Assembly: GCF_900115595.1 (NCBI RefSeq)
Contig: NZ_FOXA01000024.1
Span: forward strand, 1-38,619
Origin: Tranquillimonas alkanivorans
GTDB taxonomy: Bacteria > Pseudomonadota > Alphaproteobacteria > Rhodobacterales > Rhodobacteraceae
Reading direction: 5' to 3'
Length of the DNA stretch: 38,619 bases
The position numbers were made by a program, and so were the translations under genes. This document shows, one piece after another, positions 17,496 to 25,849 of the stretch (its first letter is position 1; each line of letters opens with the position of its first letter). The notes under the pieces are model-generated. The model searched no databases. It was given only the letters and a program-made list of their open reading frames with translations, and was not told where the DNA came from.

Positions 17496-18193
17496 GGATT
17501 ACCGATAGTAACTGGTTCGAGATCGAGGAGTACCTCAGGACCGACGACCGCTGCGTGCTGCCGCTGGGCAGTACCGAACAGCACGCCTATCTCAGCCTCT
17601 CGGTCGACTCGATCCTGTCCGAGAAGGTTGGCGCGGACGCTGCCGAACCGCTGGGCGTGCCGGTGTTTCCGGCGGTGCCCTACGGGCTGACGCCGTACTT
17701 CATGGGCTTCCCCGGCTCCGTCACGCTGAAGCTTTCGACCTATGCCGCGCTGGTGCGCGACATCCTCGACAGCCTCTACGCCACCGGCTTCCGCCGGGTG
17801 CTGATCGTCAACGGCCACGGTGGCAACAGCCCGGTGCAGCCGGTAACGATGGAGTGGATGGAGGCCAATCCGGGCGCCCGCTGCCGCTTCCACGACTGGT
17901 GGCGCGCGCCGAAGACCTGGGCCTGCGTGCAAGAGATCGACCCGGTCGCCAGCCATGCCAGCTGGATGGAGAACTTCCCTTGGACGCGCCTGCCCGGCCG
18001 CGATCTGCCGGACGAACAGAAACCCTTCGTGCCCTTCGACAAGCTGCGCGACCGCAACGCCGCCGCCGTGCGCGAGCTGATCGGCGACGGGAACTACGGC
18101 GGCGTCTACCAGAAGCCCGACGCCGACACCGACCGGCTCTGGTCCACCGCCGTCGAGGAAACGCGCGAGCTGCTCGAAGGCGACTGGGCATGA
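17492..18193 (+). CDS. Creatininase-family amidohydrolase
   Basis: This 233-residue protein belongs to the creatininase/arginine-formamide hydrolase fold, metal-dependent enzymes that open cyclic or linear amides. Visible ligands are E29 and H31 in PLGSTEQH, D39, and H109 in VNGHGGN. The usual HGPHLP stretch after EQH is changed to HAYLSL, so the active-site mouth differs from true creatininases and creatinine itself is not a safe guess. The GTG start overlaps the GntR stop by 4 bp. The next gene overlaps its stop by 4 bp (ATGA). The chain of amidohydrolases in this operon suggests stepwise hydrolysis of an imported peptide-like or cyclic amide compound. Confidence 0.87.
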   Translation: MRITDSNWFEIEEYLRTDDRCVLPLGSTEQHAYLSLSVDSILSEKVGADAAEPLGVPVFPAVPYGLTPYFMGFPGSVTLKLSTYAALVRDILDSLYATGFRRVLIVNGHGGNSPVQPVTMEWMEANPGARCRFHDWWRAPKTWACVQEIDPVASHASWMENFPWTRLPGRDLPDEQKPFVPFDKLRDRNAAAVRELIGDGNYGGVYQKPDADTDRLWSTAVEETRELLEGDWA

Positions 18194-19209
18194 GCGAGCG
18201 CCCGATCCTGATCTGGGGCGCGGGCGCCATCGGCGGCGTGCTCGGCGCATACTTCGCCCGCGCCGGCCACGCCGTGCACATGGTCGACATCGTGCCCGAA
18301 CACGTCGAGGCGATGCGCACCGGCGGCCTGCGGATCGAGGGCCCGGTCGAGGAGTTCACCCAGGTCCTGCCGGCCAGTGTACCGGCAGAGCTGGACGGCC
18401 AGTACGACCGCGTGTTCCTGGCCGTGAAGGCCCACCATACCGAGCGCGCGCTTGATATGCTTATCCCGCACCTCGCGCCCGGCGGCTACGTCGTCTCGGC
18501 GCAGAACGGGCTGAACGAGCGCACCATCGCCGCCCGCATGGGCGCGGACAACACCGTCGGCTGCTTCGTCAACTTCGGCGCCGACTGGCTGGAGCCGGGC
18601 CGCATCCTTTACGGCAACCGCGCGGCGGTGGCGGTGGGCGAACTCGACGGCCGGATGACGGACCGGGTGGCCGAGGTGCACGCCCTGCTGTCGCTGGTCG
18701 AGCCGGACGCCGTCGCGACCGACAACATCTGGGGCTACCTCTGGGGCAAGATGGGGTATGGCGCGCTCTTGTTCTGCACGGCACTGACGCCCGATTCCAT
18801 GTCCGACGCCATGGCGCGGCCCGAGCACCGGGCGGTTTACCGGACGCTGGGGCACGAGGTGATGCGCCTCGCCGCCGCGCAGGATGTGCAACCTCTGGGA
18901 TTTAACGGGTTTGACCCCGCGGCATTCCGGGCCGCCGACGAACCCGGGATGGACGCCTCGCTCGAACTGATGGTGGCGCACAACCGCAAGACGGCCAAGA
19001 CGCATTCGGGCATCTGGCGCGACCTCGCCGTGCGCAAGCGCAAGACCGAGGTGGACGCGCAGATTGGCGTGATGGTCGAACTCGGGCGCGAGCTGGGCGT
19101 GGAGACGCCGACGCTCGCCCGCATGGTCGAGCTGATCCACGATATCGAGGAAGGGCGGCGCGAGCAGTCGAGGGACCTTGTCGACCTGATGGTGCCGCTA
19201 TGCGCCTGA
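18190..19209 (+). CDS. Ketopantoate reductase (ApbA/PanE)-family NAD(P)-dependent oxidoreductase
   Basis: This 339-residue dehydrogenase starts with the nucleotide-binding GAGAIGGVLGAYFARAG loop. It continues with a VKAHHTERAL strand and a QNGLNE motif and has the family's helical C-terminal domain. True PanE reduces 2-dehydropantoate to pantoate. Proteins of this wider family inside catabolic operons often act on other 2-oxo or 2-hydroxy acids, so pantothenate synthesis is unlikely to be its job here. It overlaps the creatininase gene by 4 bp and the next SDR gene by 10 bp. Confidence 0.85.
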   Translation: MSERPILIWGAGAIGGVLGAYFARAGHAVHMVDIVPEHVEAMRTGGLRIEGPVEEFTQVLPASVPAELDGQYDRVFLAVKAHHTERALDMLIPHLAPGGYVVSAQNGLNERTIAARMGADNTVGCFVNFGADWLEPGRILYGNRAAVAVGELDGRMTDRVAEVHALLSLVEPDAVATDNIWGYLWGKMGYGALLFCTALTPDSMSDAMARPEHRAVYRTLGHEVMRLAAAQDVQPLGFNGFDPAAFRAADEPGMDASLELMVAHNRKTAKTHSGIWRDLAVRKRKTEVDAQIGVMVELGRELGVETPTLARMVELIHDIEEGRREQSRDLVDLMVPLCA

Positions 19210-19952
19210 GGTTCGACGGACAGGTCTACGCCGTCACCGGTGCGGCGCAGGGCATTGGCGCGTCCATCGCGCGTGCGCTAAGCGAGGCCGGCGCGACCGT
19301 TGCGGCCATCGACGTCGACGCGGACGGCATGGCGCCGCTGCGATCAAAGGGCATCACCTGCCACGCCGCCGATCTTGGCACCCGCGACGGCGCGCATGCC
19401 GCCATCGCCGAGGTGCTGGAGCGGCATGGCCGGATAGACGGTCTGGTGACCTCCGCCGGTGGCGTGCGCGGACAGGTGGGCCGCCCGGTCGAGGAGATCG
19501 GCGAGGACGACTGGCGCGCGATCTTCCAGGCGAACGTGGACGCCGCCATGTGGTGCGCGCAGGCCGTCGCGCCGGGGATGAAGGCGCACGGGTCGGGGCG
19601 GATCGTGACGATTTCCTCGGGCGCGGGGCTGCGGCCCAGCCTGACGGGCATACAGGCCTATGCCTCGGCCAAGCATGCGCTGGTGGGTCTAACCAAGCAG
19701 CTGGCGCTCGAACTCGGGCCGTACGGGGTCACGGTGAACTCGGTCGCGCCGGGTTTCGTGCTGTCGAACCCCTCGACCGAGAAGCAGTGGCAGGCGTTCG
19801 GCGAAGAACGCCAGAACGCCGTGGTGCAGAACATCCACATGCGCCGGCTGGGCCGGGCCGAGGACATCGCCGACGCGGTCGTCTTCCTGGCCTCCGACCG
19901 CGCGGGCTGGATCAGCGGGCAGATCCTGTCCGTCGACGGAGGACACGCATGA
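19200..19952 (+). CDS. Short-chain dehydrogenase/reductase (canonical)
   Basis: This 250-residue classical SDR has the cofactor loop GAAQGIG (about residues 14-20), a SAGG motif, the catalytic serine in TISSGAG, and the YASAKHA motif supplying Tyr and Lys, so it should be active. The acidic residue in IDVDAD after the second strand favours NAD(H). It begins 10 bp inside the ketopantoate-reductase-like gene and overlaps the next gene by 4 bp. Its substrate is probably a hydroxy intermediate of the peptide/amide pathway in this operon. Confidence 0.9.
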   Translation: MRLRFDGQVYAVTGAAQGIGASIARALSEAGATVAAIDVDADGMAPLRSKGITCHAADLGTRDGAHAAIAEVLERHGRIDGLVTSAGGVRGQVGRPVEEIGEDDWRAIFQANVDAAMWCAQAVAPGMKAHGSGRIVTISSGAGLRPSLTGIQAYASAKHALVGLTKQLALELGPYGVTVNSVAPGFVLSNPSTEKQWQAFGEERQNAVVQNIHMRRLGRAEDIADAVVFLASDRAGWISGQILSVDGGHA

Positions 19953-20848
19953 GCGACCCGTGGGAGTGGGACGAGGGCACCTGGCGGGGCCTCGTCGAGC
20001 AGGTGCGCGCGGGCCGCAGCCTGTTGCCCGACCGCTGGCCGAACGGCGCGCGCTGCGCCGTCGCGCTGAGCTTCGACAGCGACCACGAGACGAACGAGCT
20101 ACGCGACGGCGCGACGTCCATCGCGCGGCTTGGCTGGGGCGAATACGGCAGCCGCCGCGGCATCCCGCGCATCCGCAAGGTGCTGGACCGCTTCGGCGCC
20201 AAGGCGAGCTTCTTCGTCCCGGCCGTTTCGGCGCTTCTGCACCCCGAGGAGCAGCGCTCGCTGGCCAACGACGGGCACGAGATCGGGCTGCACGGCTGGA
20301 TACACGAACGCAACACGCAGGTGCCGGCGCAGGCCGAGCGGAACCTGATGCTCCGCGCCGCCGATACGTTGGAGCAGATCGCGGGCGTTCGCCCGGTGGG
20401 GATGCGCACGCCGTCGTGGGACTATAGCGGCGCGACGCTGAAGATCGCGCGCGAGATGGGCCTGCTGTACGACAGCTCGTTGTTCTCGGACGACGACCCC
20501 TATGAGATCCTCGACCACGGTGAAGAGACAGGGATCGTCGAGCTTCCGGTCGAATGGATTCGCGACGACGCAGTCTACTTCATGATGAACCGCTTCGGCG
20601 CGCAGCGGCCCTATACGCCGCCCACTGACGTGCTCGACATCTTCCGCCGCGAATTTGACGGGGCGCGTGAGGAAGGCGGGCTGTTCCTGCTGACCATGCA
20701 TCCGCACATCACCGGTTACCGCTCGCGGATCTTCATCCTTGAGGAACTGCTCGACCACATAACCGCGACCGGCGATTGCTGGATCGCGACCCATGCCGAC
20801 ATCGCCCGCTACTGCGCCGAGCAGGCCGGGCTGAAAGGACCGCGATGA
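19949..20848 (+). CDS. Polysaccharide deacetylase-fold hydrolase (imidase/allantoinase-like)
   Basis: This 299-residue NodB-fold protein shows the metal motif SFDSDHE (about residues 33-39) and the second metal motif HEIGLHGWIH (about 110-119). There is no signal peptide, so it is cytoplasmic and unlikely to act on cell-wall polysaccharide. From family knowledge, cytoplasmic members of this type include PuuE allantoinase and bacterial cyclic imide hydrolase, which open ring amides. That fits its place between an SDR and an isoaspartyl peptidase in a peptide-import locus. The ATG overlaps the SDR stop by 4 bp. Ring-amide hydrolysis is an inference; the fold call is firm. Confidence 0.85.
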   Translation: MSDPWEWDEGTWRGLVEQVRAGRSLLPDRWPNGARCAVALSFDSDHETNELRDGATSIARLGWGEYGSRRGIPRIRKVLDRFGAKASFFVPAVSALLHPEEQRSLANDGHEIGLHGWIHERNTQVPAQAERNLMLRAADTLEQIAGVRPVGMRTPSWDYSGATLKIAREMGLLYDSSLFSDDDPYEILDHGEETGIVELPVEWIRDDAVYFMMNRFGAQRPYTPPTDVLDIFRREFDGAREEGGLFLLTMHPHITGYRSRIFILEELLDHITATGDCWIATHADIARYCAEQAGLKGPR

Positions 20849-21771
20849 CCTATTCCCTCGCCATCCACGGCGGCGCCGGGACCATCCTGAAATCGACGAT
20901 GACGCCCGAGAAGGAAGCCGCCTATCACGCCGGCCTGCGCCGCGCGCTCGACGCGGGCGAGGCGGTGCTGCGCGACGGCGGTGCGGCGCTTGACGCCGTG
21001 ACCGCGGCAGTCTGTGCGCTGGAGGACGAGCCGCTGTTCAACGCCGGGCGCGGTGCCGTCTACACCTCGGAAGGCAAGCAGGAGATGGACGCCGCCATGA
21101 TGGACGGCCGCGACCGCCGCGCCGGCGCCGTCGCCGGCATCTTCGGGCCCCGCAACCCCGTCCGCGCAGCCCGCGCGGTGATGGAGCGGACTGAACACGT
21201 CTGCCTGGTCGGCCCGAACGCGCTGGCGGTCGCGCGCGACGCCGGACTGCCGTTCGAGGACGCGGACTACTTCTTCACCCAGGCCCGCTGGGACACCCTG
21301 CAAGAGACGCTTCGGATGCGCGAGGCGGGCGAGGTGGACGACGACCCCGCACGCAAGCACGGCACCGTCGGCGCGGTGGCGCGGGACTTTCGAGGCAATC
21401 TCGCCGCCGCGACCTCGACCGGCGGGATGACCGCCAAGGCGCCCGGCCGCGTGGGCGACACGCCCGTGATCGGCGCGGGCACTTATGCCGACAACGCGAC
21501 CTGCGCCGTCTCGGGCACCGGCCACGGCGAGATCTTCATCCGCTGGACCGCCGGCGCGGAGATCGCTGCGCGCATGCGATACGCCAGCGAGACGCTGGAG
21601 GCGGCGGCGCGCCACGTGGTGATGAACGACCTCGCGCCCAACGACGGCTCGGGCGGCGTCATCGCGGTGGACGCCGAAGGCAACATCGCCCTGCCCTTCA
21701 ACTGTGAAGGCATGTATCGCGGGTTTGTCCGTGCCGGTGAGACACCGGTAACGAAAATCTACGAGGAGTGA
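20845..21771 (+). CDS. Isoaspartyl peptidase / L-asparaginase (Ntn-hydrolase family)
   Basis: This 308-residue precursor has the family start (LAIHGGAGTI), the FNAGRGAVYTSEGKQEMDA block near residues 65-83, and the self-cleavage site before T174 in KHGTVGAVARD. That threonine becomes the N-terminal nucleophile. Mature enzymes hydrolyse beta-aspartyl (isoaspartyl) dipeptides and asparagine. The ATG overlaps the preceding stop by 4 bp and this is the last gene of the rightward operon. It fits a route that breaks down isoaspartyl or damaged peptides imported by the divergent ABC system. The intergenic stretch of about 157 bp that follows, to the convergent SDR, shows no strong terminator. Confidence 0.93.
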   Translation: MTYSLAIHGGAGTILKSTMTPEKEAAYHAGLRRALDAGEAVLRDGGAALDAVTAAVCALEDEPLFNAGRGAVYTSEGKQEMDAAMMDGRDRRAGAVAGIFGPRNPVRAARAVMERTEHVCLVGPNALAVARDAGLPFEDADYFFTQARWDTLQETLRMREAGEVDDDPARKHGTVGAVARDFRGNLAAATSTGGMTAKAPGRVGDTPVIGAGTYADNATCAVSGTGHGEIFIRWTAGAEIAARMRYASETLEAAARHVVMNDLAPNDGSGGVIAVDAEGNIALPFNCEGMYRGFVRAGETPVTKIYEE

Positions 21772-21928
21772 CGCGACGCGCGGCGCCGGGTTGGCACTGA
21801 CATTGAGGGCCCTGCCAGATCTGGGAGATCGGGGCCTGCGGTGGCAATGCCTGACAGAGCCGTCCGGTGCGTCTGGCGTTCTGCGCCTACAGCGTCTTCC
21901 GCCTGCATCCGTCGTCCGACGAGAGACT

Positions 21929-22654
21929 TCAGATTGCGAGGGTTCCGACACTCGCGCCACCGCAGACGTAAAGCGTCTGGCCCGTGACGAAGCCGTTCTG
22001 CGGATCACAGAAGAACAGGAAGGCGCGGGATACGTCGTCTGCTCGTCCGAGCCGCCCGACGGGAATGCGTTTGGCGAGGTCGGCTTCCTGTTCGCTGCCT
22101 TTCGGCACGATGCCCCAGAAGTTGTCGGTCAGGATCGGCCCCGGCGCGACGACGTTCACGGTGATCCCGTGCTTCGCCAACTCCAGCGCCCAGGTCCTCG
22201 CCATGCCGATCATCCCGGCCTTCGACGCGCCATAGGCCGTACGCGTCGCCGCCCCCAGCGCCGCGCGGGAGGAGTTGAACATCACCCGTCCGAACTGCCG
22301 CTTCTTCATCGCGGGCAGAAACGCCTGCAACAGCGTCAGCGCCGAGCCGAGGTGGAGTTGGGCAAGGCCGGTAATGTCCTCCGGCTTCGCCTCCTCAACG
22401 AGGTTGGGCCAGATGACGCCGGCGTTGTGGACCAGGTGCGTGACCTCGTGGCGGCCGGCGATCTGCTTCGCGGCGGCCTCGACCGCGGCGGGGTCGAGCA
22501 GGTCGCAGGCGACGTGCTCCAGCCGCTCGTGCGTGAAGTCGGGCGCGTGACGGGCGATGCTCACCACGGTATATCCCTGCTCGAGCAGCCGCTGCGCCAG
22601 GTCCGCGCCGATGCCCTTGTTGCCGCCGGTGATGACGGCGGTGTAATCGCTCAT
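21929..22654 (-). CDS. Short-chain dehydrogenase/reductase (canonical, aromatic-cluster operon)
   Basis: This 241-residue classical SDR has the cofactor loop GGNKGIG (10-16), HNAG, the catalytic Ser in NSSRAALG, and YGASKAG with catalytic Tyr and Lys. It ends with the usual FVTGQTLYVCGG segment. It is the last gene of the leftward Rieske/CoA-ligase operon and overlaps the cyclase gene by 4 bp. In such clusters an SDR commonly oxidises a cis-dihydrodiol or a hydroxyacyl-CoA. It contrasts with the degenerate SDR domain encoded two genes upstream. Confidence 0.9.
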   Translation of the reverse strand: MSDYTAVITGGNKGIGADLAQRLLEQGYTVVSIARHAPDFTHERLEHVACDLLDPAAVEAAAKQIAGRHEVTHLVHNAGVIWPNLVEEAKPEDITGLAQLHLGSALTLLQAFLPAMKKRQFGRVMFNSSRAALGAATRTAYGASKAGMIGMARTWALELAKHGITVNVVAPGPILTDNFWGIVPKGSEQEADLAKRIPVGRLGRADDVSRAFLFFCDPQNGFVTGQTLYVCGGASVGTLAI

Positions 22655-23433
22655 GCCCCCTCCTTCGGCACCAGGGCCAGCACCCGAAGCGGGCTGCCCG
22701 TGCCGTTTCTGATCTTCAGCGGCGCGGCCATCAGGATCGCGCCGGTCGCCGGTAGCCGGTCCAGCCCCTTGAGGCATTGCAGACCGTACTTCCCCGCCCC
22801 GTGCAGGTAGTAGTGCGCCGGGAACGGGGGCGAGTAGTGCATCCCCTGCCCCGCGTCGGTGCCCACCGTCTCGGTTCCGAAGCCGCGGATGTGGCGCTCT
22901 TCGATCAGGAAGCGGATCGCGTCGGGCGTCGGCCCCGGCGAATGCGCCCCGTCCTCGCGCATGTTGAGGTACTCCGCCCCCGACCGCTTCGACCAGTCGG
23001 TGCGCATCAGCACCCAGGCGTCGGCGGGGATGGGGCCGTGCCCGGCCTCCCACGCCTCGATCGCCTCGACCGTCAGTTCGAAATCCTCGTCCTCGGCCGC
23101 GCCCTCCGAGCAGTCGATGACGCAGACCGGGCCGACGAAGGCCTCGGGCGGGATCTCGTCCACCGCGCCGTTCGCCACGTCGCGGCCCGAGACCCAGTGC
23201 ACCGGCGCGTCGAAATGGGTGCCCGTGTGCTCGGACATGGAGATGTTGTGCCACTTCCACGACGGGCCACGGTGATCGTAGGCCGAGACCTCCTCCATCC
23301 GGAAACGCGCGCATTGCCCGAACTCGGGCGGCAGGACGATCACCGGGAAATCGGGGTCGAGCGTGTGGGTCAGGTCCACCACCTCGACCGCGCCGCCCGC
23401 CAGCGCGGCGGCGAGATCCGTCAGCACGCTCAT
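22651..23433 (-). CDS. Cyclase-family (kynurenine formamidase-like) metal-dependent hydrolase
   Basis: This 260-residue protein belongs to the PF04199 cyclase/formamidase family. The metal motif HTGTHFDAPVH is visible at H69, H73, D75 and H79, with FGTETVGTDAG and a late HYYLHGAGKYGLQCL segment that supplies the usual second histidine. Members hydrolyse formamides, lactones or ring-cleavage products, so a hydrolysis step late in the pathway is a fair inference. It overlaps its neighbours by 4 bp on both sides. No signal peptide is present. Confidence 0.87.
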   Translation of the reverse strand: MSVLTDLAAALAGGAVEVVDLTHTLDPDFPVIVLPPEFGQCARFRMEEVSAYDHRGPSWKWHNISMSEHTGTHFDAPVHWVSGRDVANGAVDEIPPEAFVGPVCVIDCSEGAAEDEDFELTVEAIEAWEAGHGPIPADAWVLMRTDWSKRSGAEYLNMREDGAHSPGPTPDAIRFLIEERHIRGFGTETVGTDAGQGMHYSPPFPAHYYLHGAGKYGLQCLKGLDRLPATGAILMAAPLKIRNGTGSPLRVLALVPKEGA

Positions 23434-24680
23434 CCCTCGCCCCCCGTCAGTTCGCGTTCCAGCACCTTCGGATTCTGCCGCCAGCGCTCGACCAGATCGC
23501 GCGCGACGTCGCCGCACCAGACCTCCTCCAACCCGTCGCGAAGCCCGGCGACGACCGCGCGGGCCACCGCGTTCGGCGTGACCTTCGGCGGCGGAACCGC
23601 CTGGTGCCAGTCGTCCTCGGTCGGCCCGGAAAAGACGTTCATCACCCGCACGCCGCCCGGCCGAAGCTCGGCCCGAAGCGCCTGGGACAGCGACAGCGCT
23701 GCCGCGTTCGACGCCGCGAAGGAGCCATAGGCGGGGTCGTTCGACAGCGCGTGGACCGACAGCAGGTTCACCCAGGCCACCGCGTTGTTCACACCGTCCG
23801 CGCCGCGCGACCGCATCGCCGGGCCGAAGGCCTGCGCCAGCCGCATGAGACCGAGGTAGTTCACCTCCATCTCCTCGCGCGCGAAGGTCGTGTCGCCCCG
23901 CTCGAACAGGCCGCCGGGGCGGACGAAGCGGGCGTTGTTGATCAGGATGTCGGTCTTGCCGCCGATCTCGCCCGCCAGTTCCTTCACCGAGGTCGTGTCG
24001 GTCACGTCGAGCGGCAGGAGCGTGACGTGCTCCATCGCCGCCAGCTTCGCGCGCTGCGGATAGGGCCGCCAGCCTTCGGCTTCGCCCACGAAGACCTGCG
24101 CCGCGCCCGCGTCGAGCAGCGCGCGGGCCAGCGCCGGGGCGTTGTCCTGCCGGGCGTCGGTGATCAGCACGCGGCGGTGCTTCGGATCCGCCGTCAGTTC
24201 GCGGAGTTCGGGATCGTCGGCCATGTTCGGTGTCCCCTCCTTCGGCAGCGCCATCAGCACCCCCTGCCCGGCGCGGTCCAGCCGGTTGATCAGCCGCACC
24301 TCGGCGCCCTTCTCGCAGTCGCCATGCACGTGGCAGACGACGGACGGGCCGGCTGCCAGCCGCACGGTGCCGGTGCGCCAGGGCGTCCGGTCGCGGAAAT
24401 AGAGGTTGGGTGAGGCGCGCACGACGGTGACGGCGATGAGCTCGCCGCTCGGATCGGTGTCGCGCCACGGGAGCTTCGTGGACAGGCAGGAACAGCAGGC
24501 GTCGCGCGGCGGGTACTGGACCGTGCCGCACTCGGCGCAGTGCTGGAGCATGAAGCGTCCCTCCGCGGCGGCGGCGGTCAGCCCCATCGCCGCACGGCTG
24601 CGGATGCCCGGCGGCAGCGTCGGGACGCGCTGCGCCTTCTGCGGGTTCTTCTTCGGCGGCGGCGAGAGCGGATCGGTCAT
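23430..24680 (-). CDS. DUF35 (Zn-ribbon/OB-fold) fused to a degenerate short-chain dehydrogenase
   Basis: This 416-residue protein joins two parts. Residues about 35-150 form a DUF35 acyl-CoA-binding module: a rubredoxin-like zinc ribbon with C48, C51, C62 and C65, then an OB-fold. Residues about 168-400 have SDR-like secondary structure, but the cofactor glycine loop reads TDARQDNA instead of TGxxxGxG, and the position of the catalytic Tyr/Lys reads FAASNAA instead of YxASKAA. Redox activity is therefore doubtful, and a structural or substrate-binding role is more likely. DUF35 proteins partner thiolase-fold enzymes, and such a gene lies next to it (4-bp overlap). The nearest known logic is the Ltp2-ChsH2 retro-aldolase of steroid side-chain degradation, where DUF35 is fused to a MaoC domain instead. 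Confidence 0.82.
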   Translation of the reverse strand: MTDPLSPPPKKNPQKAQRVPTLPPGIRSRAAMGLTAAAAEGRFMLQHCAECGTVQYPPRDACCSCLSTKLPWRDTDPSGELIAVTVVRASPNLYFRDRTPWRTGTVRLAAGPSVVCHVHGDCEKGAEVRLINRLDRAGQGVLMALPKEGTPNMADDPELRELTADPKHRRVLITDARQDNAPALARALLDAGAAQVFVGEAEGWRPYPQRAKLAAMEHVTLLPLDVTDTTSVKELAGEIGGKTDILINNARFVRPGGLFERGDTTFAREEMEVNYLGLMRLAQAFGPAMRSRGADGVNNAVAWVNLLSVHALSNDPAYGSFAASNAAALSLSQALRAELRPGGVRVMNVFSGPTEDDWHQAVPPPKVTPNAVARAVVAGLRDGLEEVWCGDVARDLVERWRQNPKVLERELTGGEG

Positions 24681-25849
24681 GCGTCGCCTCCGGTGATGAC
24701 CGCCGCGCCCGAGCAGAGGCCGCGGTCGTAGTTGATCATGCCGAAGCCGGACACCAGCGCGCGCTTCGCGCCTCGCACCTGCGTCGGACCGGCTTGCCCC
24801 GTCACCTGCCGCAGCGCTTCGACCAAACCGAGGAATCCGCCCCCGGCCCCCGCCTGACCGGCAGACAGCTGCCCGCCCGAGGTGTTGTGCGGCAGGTCGC
24901 CCGTCACTTTCAGGTCACGCTCGCGCAGGAAGGCCGGCGCCTCGCCCTTGCCGCAGAAGCCGAGGTCCTCGAACTGCATCATCGAGATCACGGGATAGTC
25001 GTCATAGGTCTGCACAAGGTCCATGTCCCGCGGCGCGCAGCCCGCCATCTGCCAAAGCTCGTCCACGTCCACCGCCCAACCGCCGCGCAGCTGGATCGGG
25101 TCGTCGGGAAACGCGTTGTGCCGCTCGGTGGTCGCGGAAATGCGGGCGAAGGGAAGGTTCCGGCGCACCGCCTCGTCCTCGCGCATCACCAGGAATGCCT
25201 CGGCCCCGGCGCAGGGCATCACGCAGTCGAACAGCGCGATCGGGTCCGAGATGGGGCGCGCGTTCAGATAATCCTTCATCGTCAGCGGCTTCTTCATCAG
25301 CGCGTGCGGGTATCTCAGCGCATTGTCGCGCTGCGCCACGCAGATGCGGCCGAAGTCTTCGCGGGCTGCGCCGTACTCCTGCATGTATCGGTCGGTCAGC
25401 AGCGCGAACATCGCGTTCGGGCCGCCGTAGCCATAGGGGTACGCCGCATCCATCGCGAAGCGCGAAAAGCTGGAGAGCAGCTTGCGGAAACTGTCGATCT
25501 GGTTGGTATCGCCCGCCACGCAAGCCACGATGTCGGCGTCCCCCGCCTGCACCGCCCGCGCCGCGCGCCGCACCGCCACCACGCCGCTCGCCCCGCCCAT
25601 CGGGATCGAGTCGAGCCAGCGCGGGCTAAGGCCCAGGTGCTGGGTCAGCCCGACCGGCGTGTCGGGAAACAGCGTGAAGCTGGCGACCGAGAAGCCGTCG
25701 ATCTGCTCCTTACTCAGCCCCGCCGCATCGAGCGTTCCCTTCAGGCCGCGCGCCAGCCAGTGATGGGCGGTTTCAGTCGAATACCGCTCGTACGGCACGC
25801 TGTGCGGCGCGGCGAGGACGACGCCGTCATAGGCTTGCCTTCGGCTCAT
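24677..25849 (-). CDS. Thiolase-fold (SCP-2/lipid-transfer-like) protein lacking the thiolase Cys and His
   Basis: This 390-residue protein has the thiolase fold of the SCP-2 branch: MGGASGVVAVRRAA near 84-97, QTYDDYPVISMMQFEDLGFC (280-299), NTSGGQLSAGQ (322-332) and a C-terminal LCSGAAV. The nucleophilic Cys position carries S88, and the active-site His of the SAGH motif is Q332, so ordinary thiolysis is not expected. Y282 and C379 remain. Members of this branch that pair with DUF35 proteins include the Ltp2 aldolase, which cuts a C-C bond without coenzyme A. A DUF35 gene is immediately downstream and a CoA ligase immediately upstream, each with a 4-bp overlap. Retro-aldol cleavage of an acyl-CoA side chain is the inferred role. 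Confidence 0.85.
   Translation of the reverse strand: MSRRQAYDGVVLAAPHSVPYERYSTETAHHWLARGLKGTLDAAGLSKEQIDGFSVASFTLFPDTPVGLTQHLGLSPRWLDSIPMGGASGVVAVRRAARAVQAGDADIVACVAGDTNQIDSFRKLLSSFSRFAMDAAYPYGYGGPNAMFALLTDRYMQEYGAAREDFGRICVAQRDNALRYPHALMKKPLTMKDYLNARPISDPIALFDCVMPCAGAEAFLVMREDEAVRRNLPFARISATTERHNAFPDDPIQLRGGWAVDVDELWQMAGCAPRDMDLVQTYDDYPVISMMQFEDLGFCGKGEAPAFLRERDLKVTGDLPHNTSGGQLSAGQAGAGGGFLGLVEALRQVTGQAGPTQVRGAKRALVSGFGMINYDRGLCSGAAVITGGDA

Noticed and set aside
18190-19209. Calling the KPR-like gene panE for pantothenate synthesis
   Set aside because: Its position inside an amide-catabolic operon and the breadth of the family make a pantothenate role unlikely without other evidence.
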